DNA of 64,000 bases from Scolanthus callimorphus (taxonomy: Eukaryota > Cnidaria > Anthozoa > Actiniaria > Edwardsiidae), in the NCBI GenBank assembly GCA_033964015.1, contig CM066913.1, positions 28,608,790 to 28,672,789 of the forward strand. The letters run 5' to 3'. Shown piece by piece: positions 1 through 12,900 of this stretch. The first letter of the stretch is position 1. Each line of letters starts with the position of its first letter. The translations under genes were made by a program, and so were the position numbers. Under the pieces are notes generated by a model. The model worked only from the letters and a program-made list of their open reading frames with translations. It searched no databases and was not told where the DNA came from.

Positions 1-2166
1 ATGCTATGATATACAATAGATCTCCTCGGCTTGGGTGTAATGTTTTCCCATTTCGACAACCTACACGTTCATTTATCAAGAACCAGCGGGGCAAGAAACT
101 GGATACCGTAACGCCTTCATTTTTCACTTGTTGAGAATGAACTGCGTAATGAACTGGCGAAGAAGAAGTACTTATATATATACCCTTTCCGGGATACGTT
201 GTCACCCGAAAAGCCTATAAGCTTGGTGCGCTAGGGAGTATGGGTAAAGATTTATTTAAATTTCTGTAAAATATTAGAAACAAACATGCTTGGAAATGTG
301 CTGAAATTTAATCATTTCACCTGTGGTTGCGATAACTGTCTGAATTCAGATCAAACAGTAGCAGTTTAAATGCCCCCATCATCCTTTGCGCTTCAAGCTT
401 ATAGGCTTTATGGGTGACGTTTTCCGGAAACGGTATATATAGCTGTTTGAGCAGATCATCGAAGGCCAAACGCCATATCATTCACCTTTCTCGCTTCCTA
501 GCCAAGCCGAAAAGCCGCTGCGGCGTAAAAAAAAGTCGCTGCTTCCAGGAGAATTACGAATCACTTGCACCTATTCCGTATATTACTTCCGGTCATAAAA
601 AGCTTGAAGCAAACAAGATTAATCAAAACTCGCGGCAAAGCAATTACTAACTGGGAACATCCCCTTAGATAAGCCTTCAAGTAGAGTAAGGTATACCCTG
701 CTAAGATAGGAGGAAACCACTGCTCGCAGGGTAAGTAAGGTAGTGTAGAACAAGAGCTTACGAATTACGAAAAAGCACAGCTTTATTAAGTGCCCGAAGT
801 AGCCAGTGCCCGATTTGGTATTTTCAGTCAATTTCTAAGACCCGCACCCGCACCTTTTACTCGCGACCTGCGAGCTTTAGGCAGACTCTGTTTTGGTTTG
901 GTTATTTTCCCTGGCACCTAGAGCGAGACAAGAGGCGTGGACATTGATTTTGACAGCGGCGCATGGCGCGACATGTTATTGTATCAGGCGTAATTTTATT
1001 TTTCCTCCCTCATTTTCTCTTGGAAAAATTTAATTCCGCCTGATACTCAGGCTAACACTCAGGCTATCATCGATCCTGTACTGTCTGACATGCACCGGTG
1101 ATCTCACTAGGCTTGCGGCCATAGGTAGGGGGTAAGTGTAGTAGAAGCATATTAGGCCGATATGTGACACGGTATGGCGTCATCAACTCCTCTGTTATCT
1201 TGCGCTATGTGTACAAGTCAGGAAAATGTATTCAATAAAAAACAGTAGATACAACAAAACAAAACAAAACTCCTTGTTTCGTTACAAAATGTTTTATTAA
1301 ATATCGCACTGCTGCTGATTGCATAGAAATCTTCCACAGTACTAAGCTGCCATATTCTTGACTGATCACAATCCTTGTAAGAGTTTGTGTGATTGACATT
1401 CATTCAGTTGACACAAGGATTGTACGAATTCATAAATACTGAATGCTACCTATCTCTGGTACTACTATATACAGAAACGAACCCAGTCGTGGCGGTAGCA
1501 AGAACACGTTACTACCTTGGGCATTTTCCTTCACGTGACCCGTCTCGTTCGTTTCTTTCTCCTCGAATACTAGTGTACTTTTCCAGTAAAGGAAGTTGAC
1601 TATCAAGCTTGCGTGTTCAGGCCTTGGCATCACCACATTCCATGTGTTTTGATAGGGCGGAGGTGCTCAGGGGAAGACTTTTAAAATCAGATGTCATGGA
1701 ATCTGGAGTAAGCCTAAAGAAACGAAAATAATGCACGCGAAATTTAGGATATACAGGCAACGGGGGAATGAGGACAACAACTCTAGAAATAGGAGAAATC
1801 CTTAGAATAATCTTCAACTATGCGTTGCATCTTGTGGGATGAACAATGGTTCCTGTGACGTAACAACAAGACCTGTCTTTGTTCTTCTTTCGTTGGACTA
1901 TTGTGACGTCAATAAAATATTCAAGGGCGCGCGCAAAACACATTTTTATTTCACTACTGTTCCCTGAATAACGGATCTTTTTGATGAAATGTGGTGATTT
2001 CTGCCTCGAGTGGCACTTTTAACACTAATAACAAGGTATACGCAACATGAATGCAATTGTGACAATTCGAAGCAAAGTCACAGTAAACTTGAAAACAACT
2101 CTCTTGTCCACAGAAACAAAAAAATAAATAGCAAGAAATGGAGGGGTAAGTTTGGGCGGTGCTTAC
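1..2166. other. 3' flank or last intron of the RBM gene; contains an inverted-repeat element
   Basis: No convincing exon was found. The tiny last RBM exon should be here or further left. An inverted-repeat pair of about 45-50 bp (arms near 173-225 and 395-443, sharing GCCTATAAGCTTG and the TTTCCGG core) marks a short hairpin-type element. The remainder is unassigned. Confidence 0.5.
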
Positions 2167-3945
2167 TGACCAGCTTCCTTTGTCGTTCCCTCTCAGACTC
2201 GCCTCCCGTCACGTTGCCATAGTTACTACCTCTTGAGCCGAGACCTGCATTCTGACTGCGCATTTTAGCCTGTGAAATAGCACAAGAGTATGACACTAAG
2301 TTTACCTGGTAAATACTACTAGTATAGCTGCAACATGGAACATGCTATGATTCATCATGTATGTTTTTTTCTCACTAGCTGAATTAATATGTTGTTGTTG
2401 TTGTTGCAGTACCTGGATAGGATCCACGATTCCTTGACCATCTTTACCTAAGCCCCGACCTTCCGACCAGCCCATCGCCTACAAAGCAACACTCATTCTC
2501 TTAGAATTGAAACATTCTAGTTCTATAAAGTGTACATCCTGGTCTATGTATTTAGTGACAGCTGGAAATAAGTATAAACGCAACAATAATCAAACTTCGC
2601 TTGGAGGTAGGAATGTTTGAAATGGACAAGCTCAAGAATCACTGAACAAGGCCATTTGTGAGGTACAATAAAGAATTACGAAGATAAATGAATTTATCAC
2701 CTTCAACATCTGGCTGCCAATATTAGTCTCTGGTATTTTTGCCTTCGTGGGCTGCTCGTATGGGCTGCAAAAACAGATCCAACAAAGAACCAGGGTTAGT
2801 GGCTATGATTATGTCCTCAGGCAAATTATTATATCACGACTGGAGGAGAAATAGATCCCGATTGACAGGTGTACTTTCTTGCAAGTGTAATTTGATGATT
2901 CGGTCACCCTTTGAGGGTCATAGTGCTCTAGATATCCTGGTAAGGAGGTACTTTCACAAAATCCATAGTACTCTACTCTTTATGAGCACGGAAAACAATG
3001 AAGTGAACTCGTTCCCGTTTCAGCCATGGTATACTTTCATCATCTAAACATCATCATACGATGTTTTAACGCGCCAGGCTTCAGACCGACGTTCCATTTA
3101 AGTGACATGTAATAGTTTATACCAATCGTCGAAAAAAATGTATTTTCAATTTAGCCTACATTGGGCAGTCGCAAAAAAAAAGATCCCCTTTTTGAGGAAC
3201 TCAGCAACAGCTACCCACCCTGAAATGTTTTAATTGAGCCAACCACCCTGACATGCATTCCAGTTAATCTTTTCATGACCACCCTGGAATTTTTGCTTAC
3301 CCACCTTGGAATTTTGTATTTTAAGGGTGCCCACCAAGGTATTCTAAGCTCTATTTTGACCACCCCCCACCCTGGAATTGCAAGCTCCATTTTGATCACC
3401 CACCCTGGAATTCCAAGCTCCATTTTGACCACCCACCCTGGAATTCCAAGCTCCATTTTGACCACCCACCCTGGAATTCCAAGCTCCATTTTGACCACCC
3501 AACATGGAATCGCAAGCTCCATTTTGACCACCCACCCTGGAATTCCAAACTCTGCATTTTGATTATCCACCCTGGAATTGCAAGCTCCGTTTAGACCACC
3601 CACCCTGGAATTGCAAGCTCCATTTTGATCATCCACCCGGGAATTCCAAGCTCCATTTTGATCACTCACCCTTGACGTTCAAGCACTATTTTGACCACCC
3701 ACAGGGAAAGTTTGGATTTTGTTGTGATTGTCTATTACCATACAGGATACTTACGATGTCGGTGTGAAAGCGCTCTTTCGTTTGCGACTATTAGCAGGCA
3801 AGGGAGTGGTCCCAATATCTAACTGGCCGTATTTCTCTCTTCTCTCCTTGGCTCGGTCTCGGTATTTTGCTTCTCGTTCTTTTCTCTCGTACTCTTCCCT
3901 CTGTTTTTCGGTCATCCCCATCTTCTTGTGGACGTCCAAATTTTG
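2167..3945 (-). CDS. RBM5/RBM10: RBM5/10 KYRDRA box and G-patch exons
   Basis: Exon 3755-3945 encodes [15 protein letters not shown] and the hallmark [14 protein letters not shown]. Exon 2701-2764 gives YEQPTK and NIGSQMLK. Exon 2413-2478 gives [17 protein letters not shown]. Exon 2167-2269 gives [12 protein letters not shown]. Together these make a complete G-patch, which activates DExH helicases such as DHX15 in the family. The donor at 2166 (GTCA/gtaagc) implies one more tiny exon downstream that I could not place. Reading through instead gives a stop near 2078. Confidence 0.9.
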
Positions 3946-6900
3946 CTGAATAGTAATATATACTCACTTGTTATCCCGCAAAACAATGCCGCCTAGTAGA
4001 TTAAGTTATAGGAGAAGCCCGAGGCGGCAGAGAGCGGGAGCTCTCGCAAGCGCGCGACTTCATCGCTGCGGGGCGCAATGTGAACTATGGCGCTCTCGCG
4101 GCAGTCGAAAGGTTTAACTATACCAGAAATTTATATTTTGGCTCATTTCTCACTTGGTATCCCGCTGAACAATGCCTGGGAGTATATTATGTTTTATTAT
4201 ATAGACACGAGTGTTTTACTGGGAAAAACGCCACTCGTAGATCTCATACGAAGCTACATCCGGGACCTGAGTGACATATTTTCCATATCCTCACTTGTGA
4301 GGATATCGGTCAAAACAAAAGTGCTTGGAAATCAATTTGGAATCATTTTTATCTGGTTTGTCTATATAATAAAAAGAAAATTACACGGTGGCTTGAAGAT
4401 ATGAGTTTTATTTTCGAGTGGCAAGAACAATATTTTACGAATGAGCGCATATCTTCGCGCCACCGTGTAATATCCTCTATATAGGAGAAGCAAGCCCGAG
4501 ACGGCAGAGTGGGGGAGCTCTCACGAGAGCGCGACTTCATCACTGCGGGGAGGAGGGCGGGGCGCAATGTGAACTAAGGCGCTATCATACACCTTATTCC
4601 AAACTGGCTGACTGGCCCTTGTGGCCTCGTTCTCGCGAAATTATTCTTTTCTTTTATATTCACTCAAGCTGAAAGACAAAAGATAATTTCATGAGAGTGA
4701 GGCCACAAGGGCCAATGGAACAATAAGTCGGCCATTTTGGAATAAGGTGTATGGCAGTCGAAAGGACTAACTATACCAGAAACGTATATTTTGGCTCATT
4801 TATAAGCCGGAATGGTAATATATTCTCACTTGGTATCCCGCTGAACAATGCCGCCTCAGTAGATTAAGTTATGGAAGAAGCAAAACCTTCTGCGCATGCT
4901 CCCTGGTAACTCACCATTAAGCGCAACATAAAGAGAGCAAGGAAGCTGGGCGCGGTACATTTGCAAAGATTGGGACTCTTCCTCTCAAAAGTCAGAAAAA
5001 CCCTTATCTCTCTCATCCCACAGCACACAAACATAAAATATGAACATGATCGTTTATATCGATGCATACGGTCATTACAAGTTTTTCCAACCCAAGCTGC
5101 TTGAAACATTCGCATGAGCTAATGGGCTGAAACCCGGTGGCGACAGATTCGACCATTAACATTCTACGATCTACTCTATTGCTGGGAGAAAATTGGAGGT
5201 CATCGAGACTTGTACGATGAAGCAATATTGGCTGATAGGTCTTGTGCCAGGAGAATCTGGCCTTGTGACGTCCTTTAAATCAGTATAATGGTGTAACATA
5301 GCTGTACTAGACCAGCCGATGTGCTTCATGATAGCATCCTCAAGAGGGATAGCGTGATAGAGCAACCCGCGCGCAAGCTGAGGCGTTTCGACGTCATCCA
5401 AGCCGAGACTGCGAAGATGACGCTTAGGCCAGTTGTAAGCTGCGGAACCTGTGAAGGGCTCCTCCGATACGCTAACACCCTTGACGAGCCTGAAAAGTGT
5501 CCACTTGGGAGGTCTACATGTAAGCTTTACAAATGGACTTGTATCGTTCAAAGTCGTTGGCGCGACTGGGCCAAAATGTATGATCAGACTTTTCCTGACT
5601 TTTTAAAAAAAGGAGTAGGCTTCTTGGCACAAAATCTAGCCTTTGCCTGGTCGTCCTTGACTGATTTCAAGTACTGTTTTACGAGAGCTGTGTGAAGCAG
5701 GATTGCCGGTGCAAAGCCTTTCATCCCACTCGCCACCCATACCAGCGTTGGCAAAAATGGCTCGAAGCTTGCCTATTATAGAATTGACGGTTCCCACTTG
5801 CACGACGCGCCTCGCGTTTTCCCCATTTCCTTACACTTGGGGGTATGAATCTTGGCTTTTACGTAAGGTTTTCCCTTTCTGACTTTACTAAGCTCTTCTC
5901 GTTTATTTATCTTGACAAGATCAATGGAAATGGGTGTCTGAGGTCTTTGCACTTGTTCTCTCCTGAACGTAAAGTTAAAGTTGTCGTCGTTCGGGTACGC
6001 ACACTGAGGACAACGGTCAGCAGGACGCCAAAGGTGCAGATATTGAAAACTATTAACGACCAATGTACATCACGGTTCGATTCTGTAAACATACAGGTCC
6101 CATTGTAATGGGCGTGTACTGAAGCAAGCTTGTGCAGAAGGGAATAGGAGAACACCCTCCTCCCCTTTAGATCCCAGCAGATGGACGGCGGAGGAGACAC
6201 TTTTGAGAACTGGCCACCAGAAGGGAAGGGGATCAAGCTTGGGCACAACGACACTAACAGGAACCTGGGCCTTCAACAGGAACTTCAAAAGAGGGCCCAT
6301 GAGCACAAATGGGGGAAAGACGTAAGCATTTGCTTCTTGTGAGATATCTTGGGCGAAGACATTGATTCCCTCTGAAAGAGGCGTGTGGAAAGGGGTAAAG
6401 TGTCGCAAAGGCTTGTGGTTTTCATCTGACTGGGCGTTAGAATCTACAGACATGAGGTCGACGGAGTGTGGGCCAAACCATCCCTGAAGTTTAGACCACG
6501 CCGATGGAGATAGCATGCAGTCTTTATCTGAGAGTGCTCTGGATGGGGCGTCGGCAGGGTTAGAAGCGGAGGGGACATAGTAAAGGTTAAGATGGGCGTT
6601 GTAGCGCAAGAGAATAATTGCGTGCAGTTTCTTGAGGGCGTTATTGAGCTCGTTGCTTTTGCCCCCTTGCTTGTTCCAGGAGGAAATGAAGGTGAAACTG
6701 TCAGTGTGCGCGTCTACTCTAGAGTTAGCAATGAATTGCTCCGCTGCGGATAAGACGTTATTAAGTGCGAGGGCTTCTTTAACAACGACGGGCGCGTTAC
6801 GCAATTCCTCGGGCCAATAATCTCGGACAGTAGAGGGTGGGGAGCCAGGAGTCTGAATCACCCCTTCCCACGCATTACAATCTCGGACAGTAGAGGGTGG

Positions 6901-9900
6901 GGAGCCAGGAGTCTGAATCACCCCTTCCCACGCATAATCGGATGCATCACTAGAGAACTTGATAACCACGTGACGTTCCCTTGGCCAGGGAACGTGCTCC
7001 TGCCAGGAGTCCAGAAAACGCCAGAACTCGATTTCCTCTCGGAGCAAGGGGTTGATTTTCACCGGTCTTGAGGACCCGGACCTCGCGCGGATGGATTGAT
7101 GTATCTCCCGAGAGTAAAATTTAGCTGCGGGTACTGCCAACAAGAAGGAGGTTATTTTCCCGGCTAATCGCTGCAGGGTTGTCACTGAGGTGGTTTTGTT
7201 GCGAAGAATAGACTCTCGTAGGGTAGCAAACGTTTCCTTTTTCTCCTGCGGGAGGATAAAGGCACATCGTTCGGAGTCGACAATGAAACCGAGAAACTTC
7301 ACCTGATGACTAGGTGCCAGGGACGACTTAGAGAGGTCGATGTAGTAGCCAAGTGAAATGAGGAGCGAAGCAGCAATAAATAAAGCCGCCTCCGCCAGCT
7401 GGACATCTGACCAAGTCTTGGCTTTCTCGGCGACCTCTGCCGGAGGAAAGAGCTGACCTACGTGGCGGGCATCGATATAGTGGCTGCATGGTACACCAAG
7501 AGAGCGGATATAACTTGTGGCCCCCATACCGATAGTTTGGTAAAGGTAGGCACTGGCCTTCCAACCGAACGGAATGGTGCGGTACACGTAGTACTTTCCT
7601 TTCCATTCAAATCCGAAGAATTGTCTGCTGTCTTTGGAGAGGAGAACATGATCATAGCCGTTCATGTCGTCCAAGGTGGTCTGATACGAGTTCTTGTCCA
7701 CATAACGCGGGACATTGGAAATGTAATCAAGCGAGAAAGGCAAATCTCTGATCCAAAGGTTAAGGAATCTCTGGTCATAACACAGCCTGGGTTTAGATGG
7801 CTCGACGGTAAGTGGCATGACAAGGTGAGGTGGTTCGCATGCGCCAACTGTACCCCACATCGAAATGGAACCGTGCTTGAGGCGCCGCTGAATAGTGGAG
7901 GTGATGAAATCATCATGACCGTTACACGACTTGTGATTGGGGAAAATAGCCTGAGGGGGACTAGGCGTGTTGTAGGCGTTTCCCTTGAAGTTCCCTTTAA
8001 AAGCGGCGAAGAAACTATGTACATTAACACCGTGCTTAATATACTGAATGATCTCGTCGCGCTTGGCTTGCCCTTCAAGCACCTGTTCCCACCGCTGGAC
8101 GTTCTCATGCAGCTCGCCAGCACGGAAGTACTCTGGATTCCTGAACTTTAGGAGTTTGACGGAGGCTTTGGATAGGAGGCGCGCGACAGCTTCAGGAGGG
8201 GGCGCCGGGGCTGCCGGACCTGGACTCACACCCTTCCAATCCGCCCATTCCTCCTTAGGAACTTGCCAAGCGGAGTCTTGATTATGAGGCTCATGGGCGG
8301 TCTTGCGCCTTTTGTTAGACTGCAAAAGCGACCAAAAAGCATTTCAACAAAGTGTAAAACTTTGAAAAGTAAAGATGTGGAAATATAGAAATTTGTGACC
8401 CACAGGTCGAGCAACCCCGGAATACCCCACCGAAGGGCAGATCAATTAAGGCCATTAGATAGGCCCTCCGAGGTGCACAAAATTGGATGGATGCAGCTAC
8501 AACGCTAGATGGACTAAAGGGGGAATGACGAACCAAAGGGGGAATGACGCTATATAGAAGCTGATGCCGGTTTCCTGAGTCATAGTATAAAATGAATTTT
8601 GTGCTTGAACACGAGAGAGCGACTTAAGGTAATTTTTAGTTGTGTGACCGCGCATCGATACAATTTGTGACCCACAGGTCGAGCAACCCAAGAATACCCC
8701 ACCTAAGGGCAGATCAATTAAGGCCATTAGATAGGCCCTCCGAGATTTCCTTATTTCGATTTTTTTTCTCTTTATCCTATATATATTTGTGTTTTTCAGG
8801 TATGGGTTAATAAAACAGGCCAAGATTACAGTGCAAGGAAATGCCTAGGGTCTAATTTAACCCTTTTCTAGCTACACAATAGGCAGTTTGAATTGATAAT
8901 TTTCTTGTACCCTTCACTCACTTACAAATACTGAAGCATAAACACGGCAGGCAAATTTGGCAAATGCCAGCAAAGCAAAGCTATGCGTGCACAAAACACA
9001 AAAAGTATAGAGAAAAAAATCAATTTTTGAGATTTGAAGGAAGATTTGACCAAATATTAGTTGCCATTGAGGATTAAGTCTGTTTTCCAATATATGTTCT
9101 AAAGTGTTCCTTATAAAAACTTTCTTAGGAGACACATCTAGTATAAGTATAATTACTCGCTGATTGGTCGAGACGTTTGTCATATTTTGCTATATTCATG
9201 CTATAAGATTGAAAGCACTGTACTAGTCTGGGAGCAGCTACCGGAAAAAAAATCGCGTCGTAGCATCCAACGCGCAGACCCAGGAAAATAACATAGAAAG
9301 ACAGGTACATACCTAAGGTTCAATTTGATCCGTATCGCACAGAATGGGGCATGGGACAACACCCTGATATTGCGCATTTTGTTCCCTCTCTGCTCATATG
9401 TCCTTTGTACAAAATTGCGAACTTATATGCCTGTAAATCCCCCATTCAAGGATCAAAACTATCTAAAAATTTGCATCATTGTAAGAAATCATACACTTAA
9501 CGTCAGAAACAGAAATTAGAAGTTGGCAGCCATGTTAGTTCTTTGTTATTCAAATGAGTTGTGCCTTCTCTCCTGAAGACATAGATATAGGCTGTAGCGC
9601 TACAAGTACAGCGTGCCTAAATGTCTGCATGCGTTGATAAAAAATATCCCTCCAATGCATTGAACACTTAGTGGACATTTTACTGCCGTTGTATATTTTC
9701 TTTGATCTCTGCTGACACAAACAAAACATAGGTTTATTAGAAAATACCAAAATGTTATTCGAAATTACCTAGTTAAATGATTCAAACAAAGTCGGCGAAG
9801 AGATACCATACCTTTAAAACTATATATATTAGGCCTGGAAGCCTGTACAGTCTATGTGATTCTTGACTTTTCAGACATCAGGAACTTATGAATAACAAAG

Positions 9901-12900
9901 GAACCTCATGAATAACAAAAGGTTCAAACTGGCCGCCGTCACAGATATCTCTTTAAGTAATCATCCATGCAAGAAGGAACCGAAACTCCATTGTTCTACG
10001 GCATTCAGGGTTCCCCACATAGGATGTGTTCCATTCTTTTACCACAGAACGTTGTCATGACTAGTAACATAATACAAGTGAAACAATTATTGATTTCGAC
10101 TTGCTTGAGAAAATATTGTGATAATAACTCTCCAGACCAATCAGATTAAAGAAAAACAAAGGAAAGAGAATCACTATTTTACGCTAGGTTCCCCATATAC
10201 GAAGTCTTTAAAAATCGTATATCCTGCATATGAGTACCACATGTGCTTATATCTTACCATAAATCCTGAGAAAAGTCTTTCTTTCATGGTAATTTGACCG
10301 TTTTGTGTGCCAATGAAATCGCCGATATTTTCAATAGAAAATAATTGCATTCCAGCATGCTCTGCCGTTGGCTTGGGTAGTTCTTATACGGACCATTACT
10401 TAACCTTCATTTTTACAGTACGTACGGAAATTACGGCAAAAATTTATATCTTACCATTTGAAACGCATTTACTTCTACACGTATGCAGAGTTTGATGTGT
10501 TTCTTGGTAAGATTTTTAATTTTACAGGCTTTAAATTACTTTACAATTTTACAAAGAACACGTGAGCATCTTGTAACAAAAGTGCCCAAAATCGGAATGT
10601 TGTCCCATCGACTCATTTGTAACATCCAGTCTAAATTAAACCTTATACACATACCTATCATCCTGTACTACTTTCCCGGGTCTGCGCGATGGGTGCTACG
10701 AAAACCACTTTCTAGAGCCTCTTTTCAAGATCTGCTCCTAGACTATACGCGTTGTTTGCAGGTACTAGTATTGGTTTTATACATACTACCTCATGTAACA
10801 ATGGCATAAGGAAATACAGTGGTACCTCTATTAAACGGCCACCTATTAAGCGACCACCCTCTATTTAGCGGCCACTTTTTAAAGTCCCAAAATATTTGTC
10901 ACTCAAGTACTGTATTTTAAGACCTCTATTTAGCGGCCACCTCTATTAAGCGGCTGCGGTCACTATTCTCCTGTCCCAAATGCTATTATTAGCTCCATTA
11001 AGCGGCCATAAAATCCTATTAATACCATTTTGGTGACAGGAGACGTTGTGACAATTGATAACAACAGGACATTCTTCTTTAATCTTTGTTGTGACAATCT
11101 TAAAAGCCGCTAATGCAACTCAAAATCAGGTGGTGGTTCTTTGAGAAGCATTTTTACAGTAGTTTAGTGGGAGTTACAGTGCAACAGTGGATCACTTTTC
11201 TTGTACTACCTCCATTAAGCGGCTAACCACTTTGCTCGGTCCCGAGGGTGTCCGCTTAATAGAGGTACCACTGTATTAGGTTGTAGTAGATTTGTCTACG
11301 CTGTGAGGGGTAAGATGGTACCTAAGTTTATAAAAAGTTGCCAGTATTTCTTGATATTCGTGAGCAAATAAATGAAACATGACATTTCCAGTTTTAAGTT
11401 CTCGCCGTTCAAGAAGAAACTTGGCACCCCCAGGATAGTGTAAAGCTGATGTAAGTCATAGAGACATATCTAACTGACGTTTGAGGGGGCATTCAGAGAT
11501 TCTATATCCCAGCCTCTTGCAAAGAAAACATGTAAAGGTTGAATGTCTCCTGTAATTGGAAGGCCTTCTTCCAGTATAGCGCCCCTGAGATGTGGAGGGT
11601 CCTCCCGGGGTAAACATAAGGGGGGAGGGGGGAGGACTAAAGTCTGGGATTCCAATGGCCTCGTGCCCTCGCGGGTTGGGAGCGTTCAATATCTTTTGGA
11701 TTTGGCCGACTTCATCTTTCATTTTGCATAGTCTATTGATAGTCGTGCCGAGAGAGGCTGTTTCCGGCGTTAGTCTTTTTGTACGAGAGGCTTCTTTCAA
11801 CATCAGCATTACCATGAGCCAACGACAGAAGTCGCTTTACAAGCTTTTGTCACGGCCTTACAAGGTCTTTTGGAAGACAGCTGCTCAATAGTAATCAGCC
11901 CTGGTGAGCCGAATCTTCATCAACAGCATCTCCTGTCTGATACACTTTCCACTCATCATTCACCAAAGAGACCTCTTCTTCAGAAACAGTTGGCGTCATA
12001 ACAGTAAGATGACGCATTACCAGAATCCCACTTTCACTCTTTCTCAAGAAAGGATTCAGGATGCAAAACTAACTTACTAATATATAGATTTAGCCACTGG
12101 CTAAAAGCGGAACTCCCGGTCACATATTTTTTAACGAGACAAAAAGGTTACCATTGTACATAGATAGCCTTGCAACGTCATACCACGTGACTAAGCACTT
12201 GCACCCAGCACCTCTCCACTTAGACAACTTCATACAAGTTTAGTTGTCTGAGGTTCATCCCTTCCCAAGATATGATGACGTCATCGATGACATCATACCA
12301 CGTGACCATGCAGTTGCATCCCTCTTGCCACTTAGACAACTTTACCGAAGTTTGGTTGTCTGGAGGTTCTTCCCTTCCCGAGATATATCATTTTTCTCCT
12401 GTGATGACGTCATCGATGACGTCATACCACGTGACCATGCAGTTGCATTCTCTCCTTGCCACTTAGATAACTTCACCCAAGTTTGGTTGTCTGAGGTTCA
12501 TCCCTTCCCGATATATATCAATTCTCCTGTGATGACGTCATCGATGACGTCATACCACGTGATCATGTTACAGCACCCCCCTGGTAGCACAGAGAAAATA
12601 TCCCAAGTTTGGTTGTCTTAGGATGTCCCCTTGAAGATAAATATTTTTTTTTTAGTTTACCACAGGGTTCCCATGAGTTTCGGGGGACGGACGCCGGACG
12701 GACGGACGTACGCTATACCTTTTATTCAGGAAGAAACCAAAAAAAATTCATATCTCAAGAAGGGAACCACCTATGGCGACCAAACTTGGACACATTCATC
12801 TTTTGGGCGATACCTTTTCAACGCCCTAATCATTTGACTTCGCGCCGTCAATAACGTGAGTAAAATAAGGCAGAAAGACCGTGACGTTTCAAAATCAACT

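Noticed and set aside
1218..2090. Candidate last exon for the RBM gene (several AG sites checked)
   Set aside because: None gives the expected short basic/aromatic C-terminus in the required phase.
7462..8151. 229-aa ORF on the plus strand
   Set aside because: Antisense shadow of the RT ORF.
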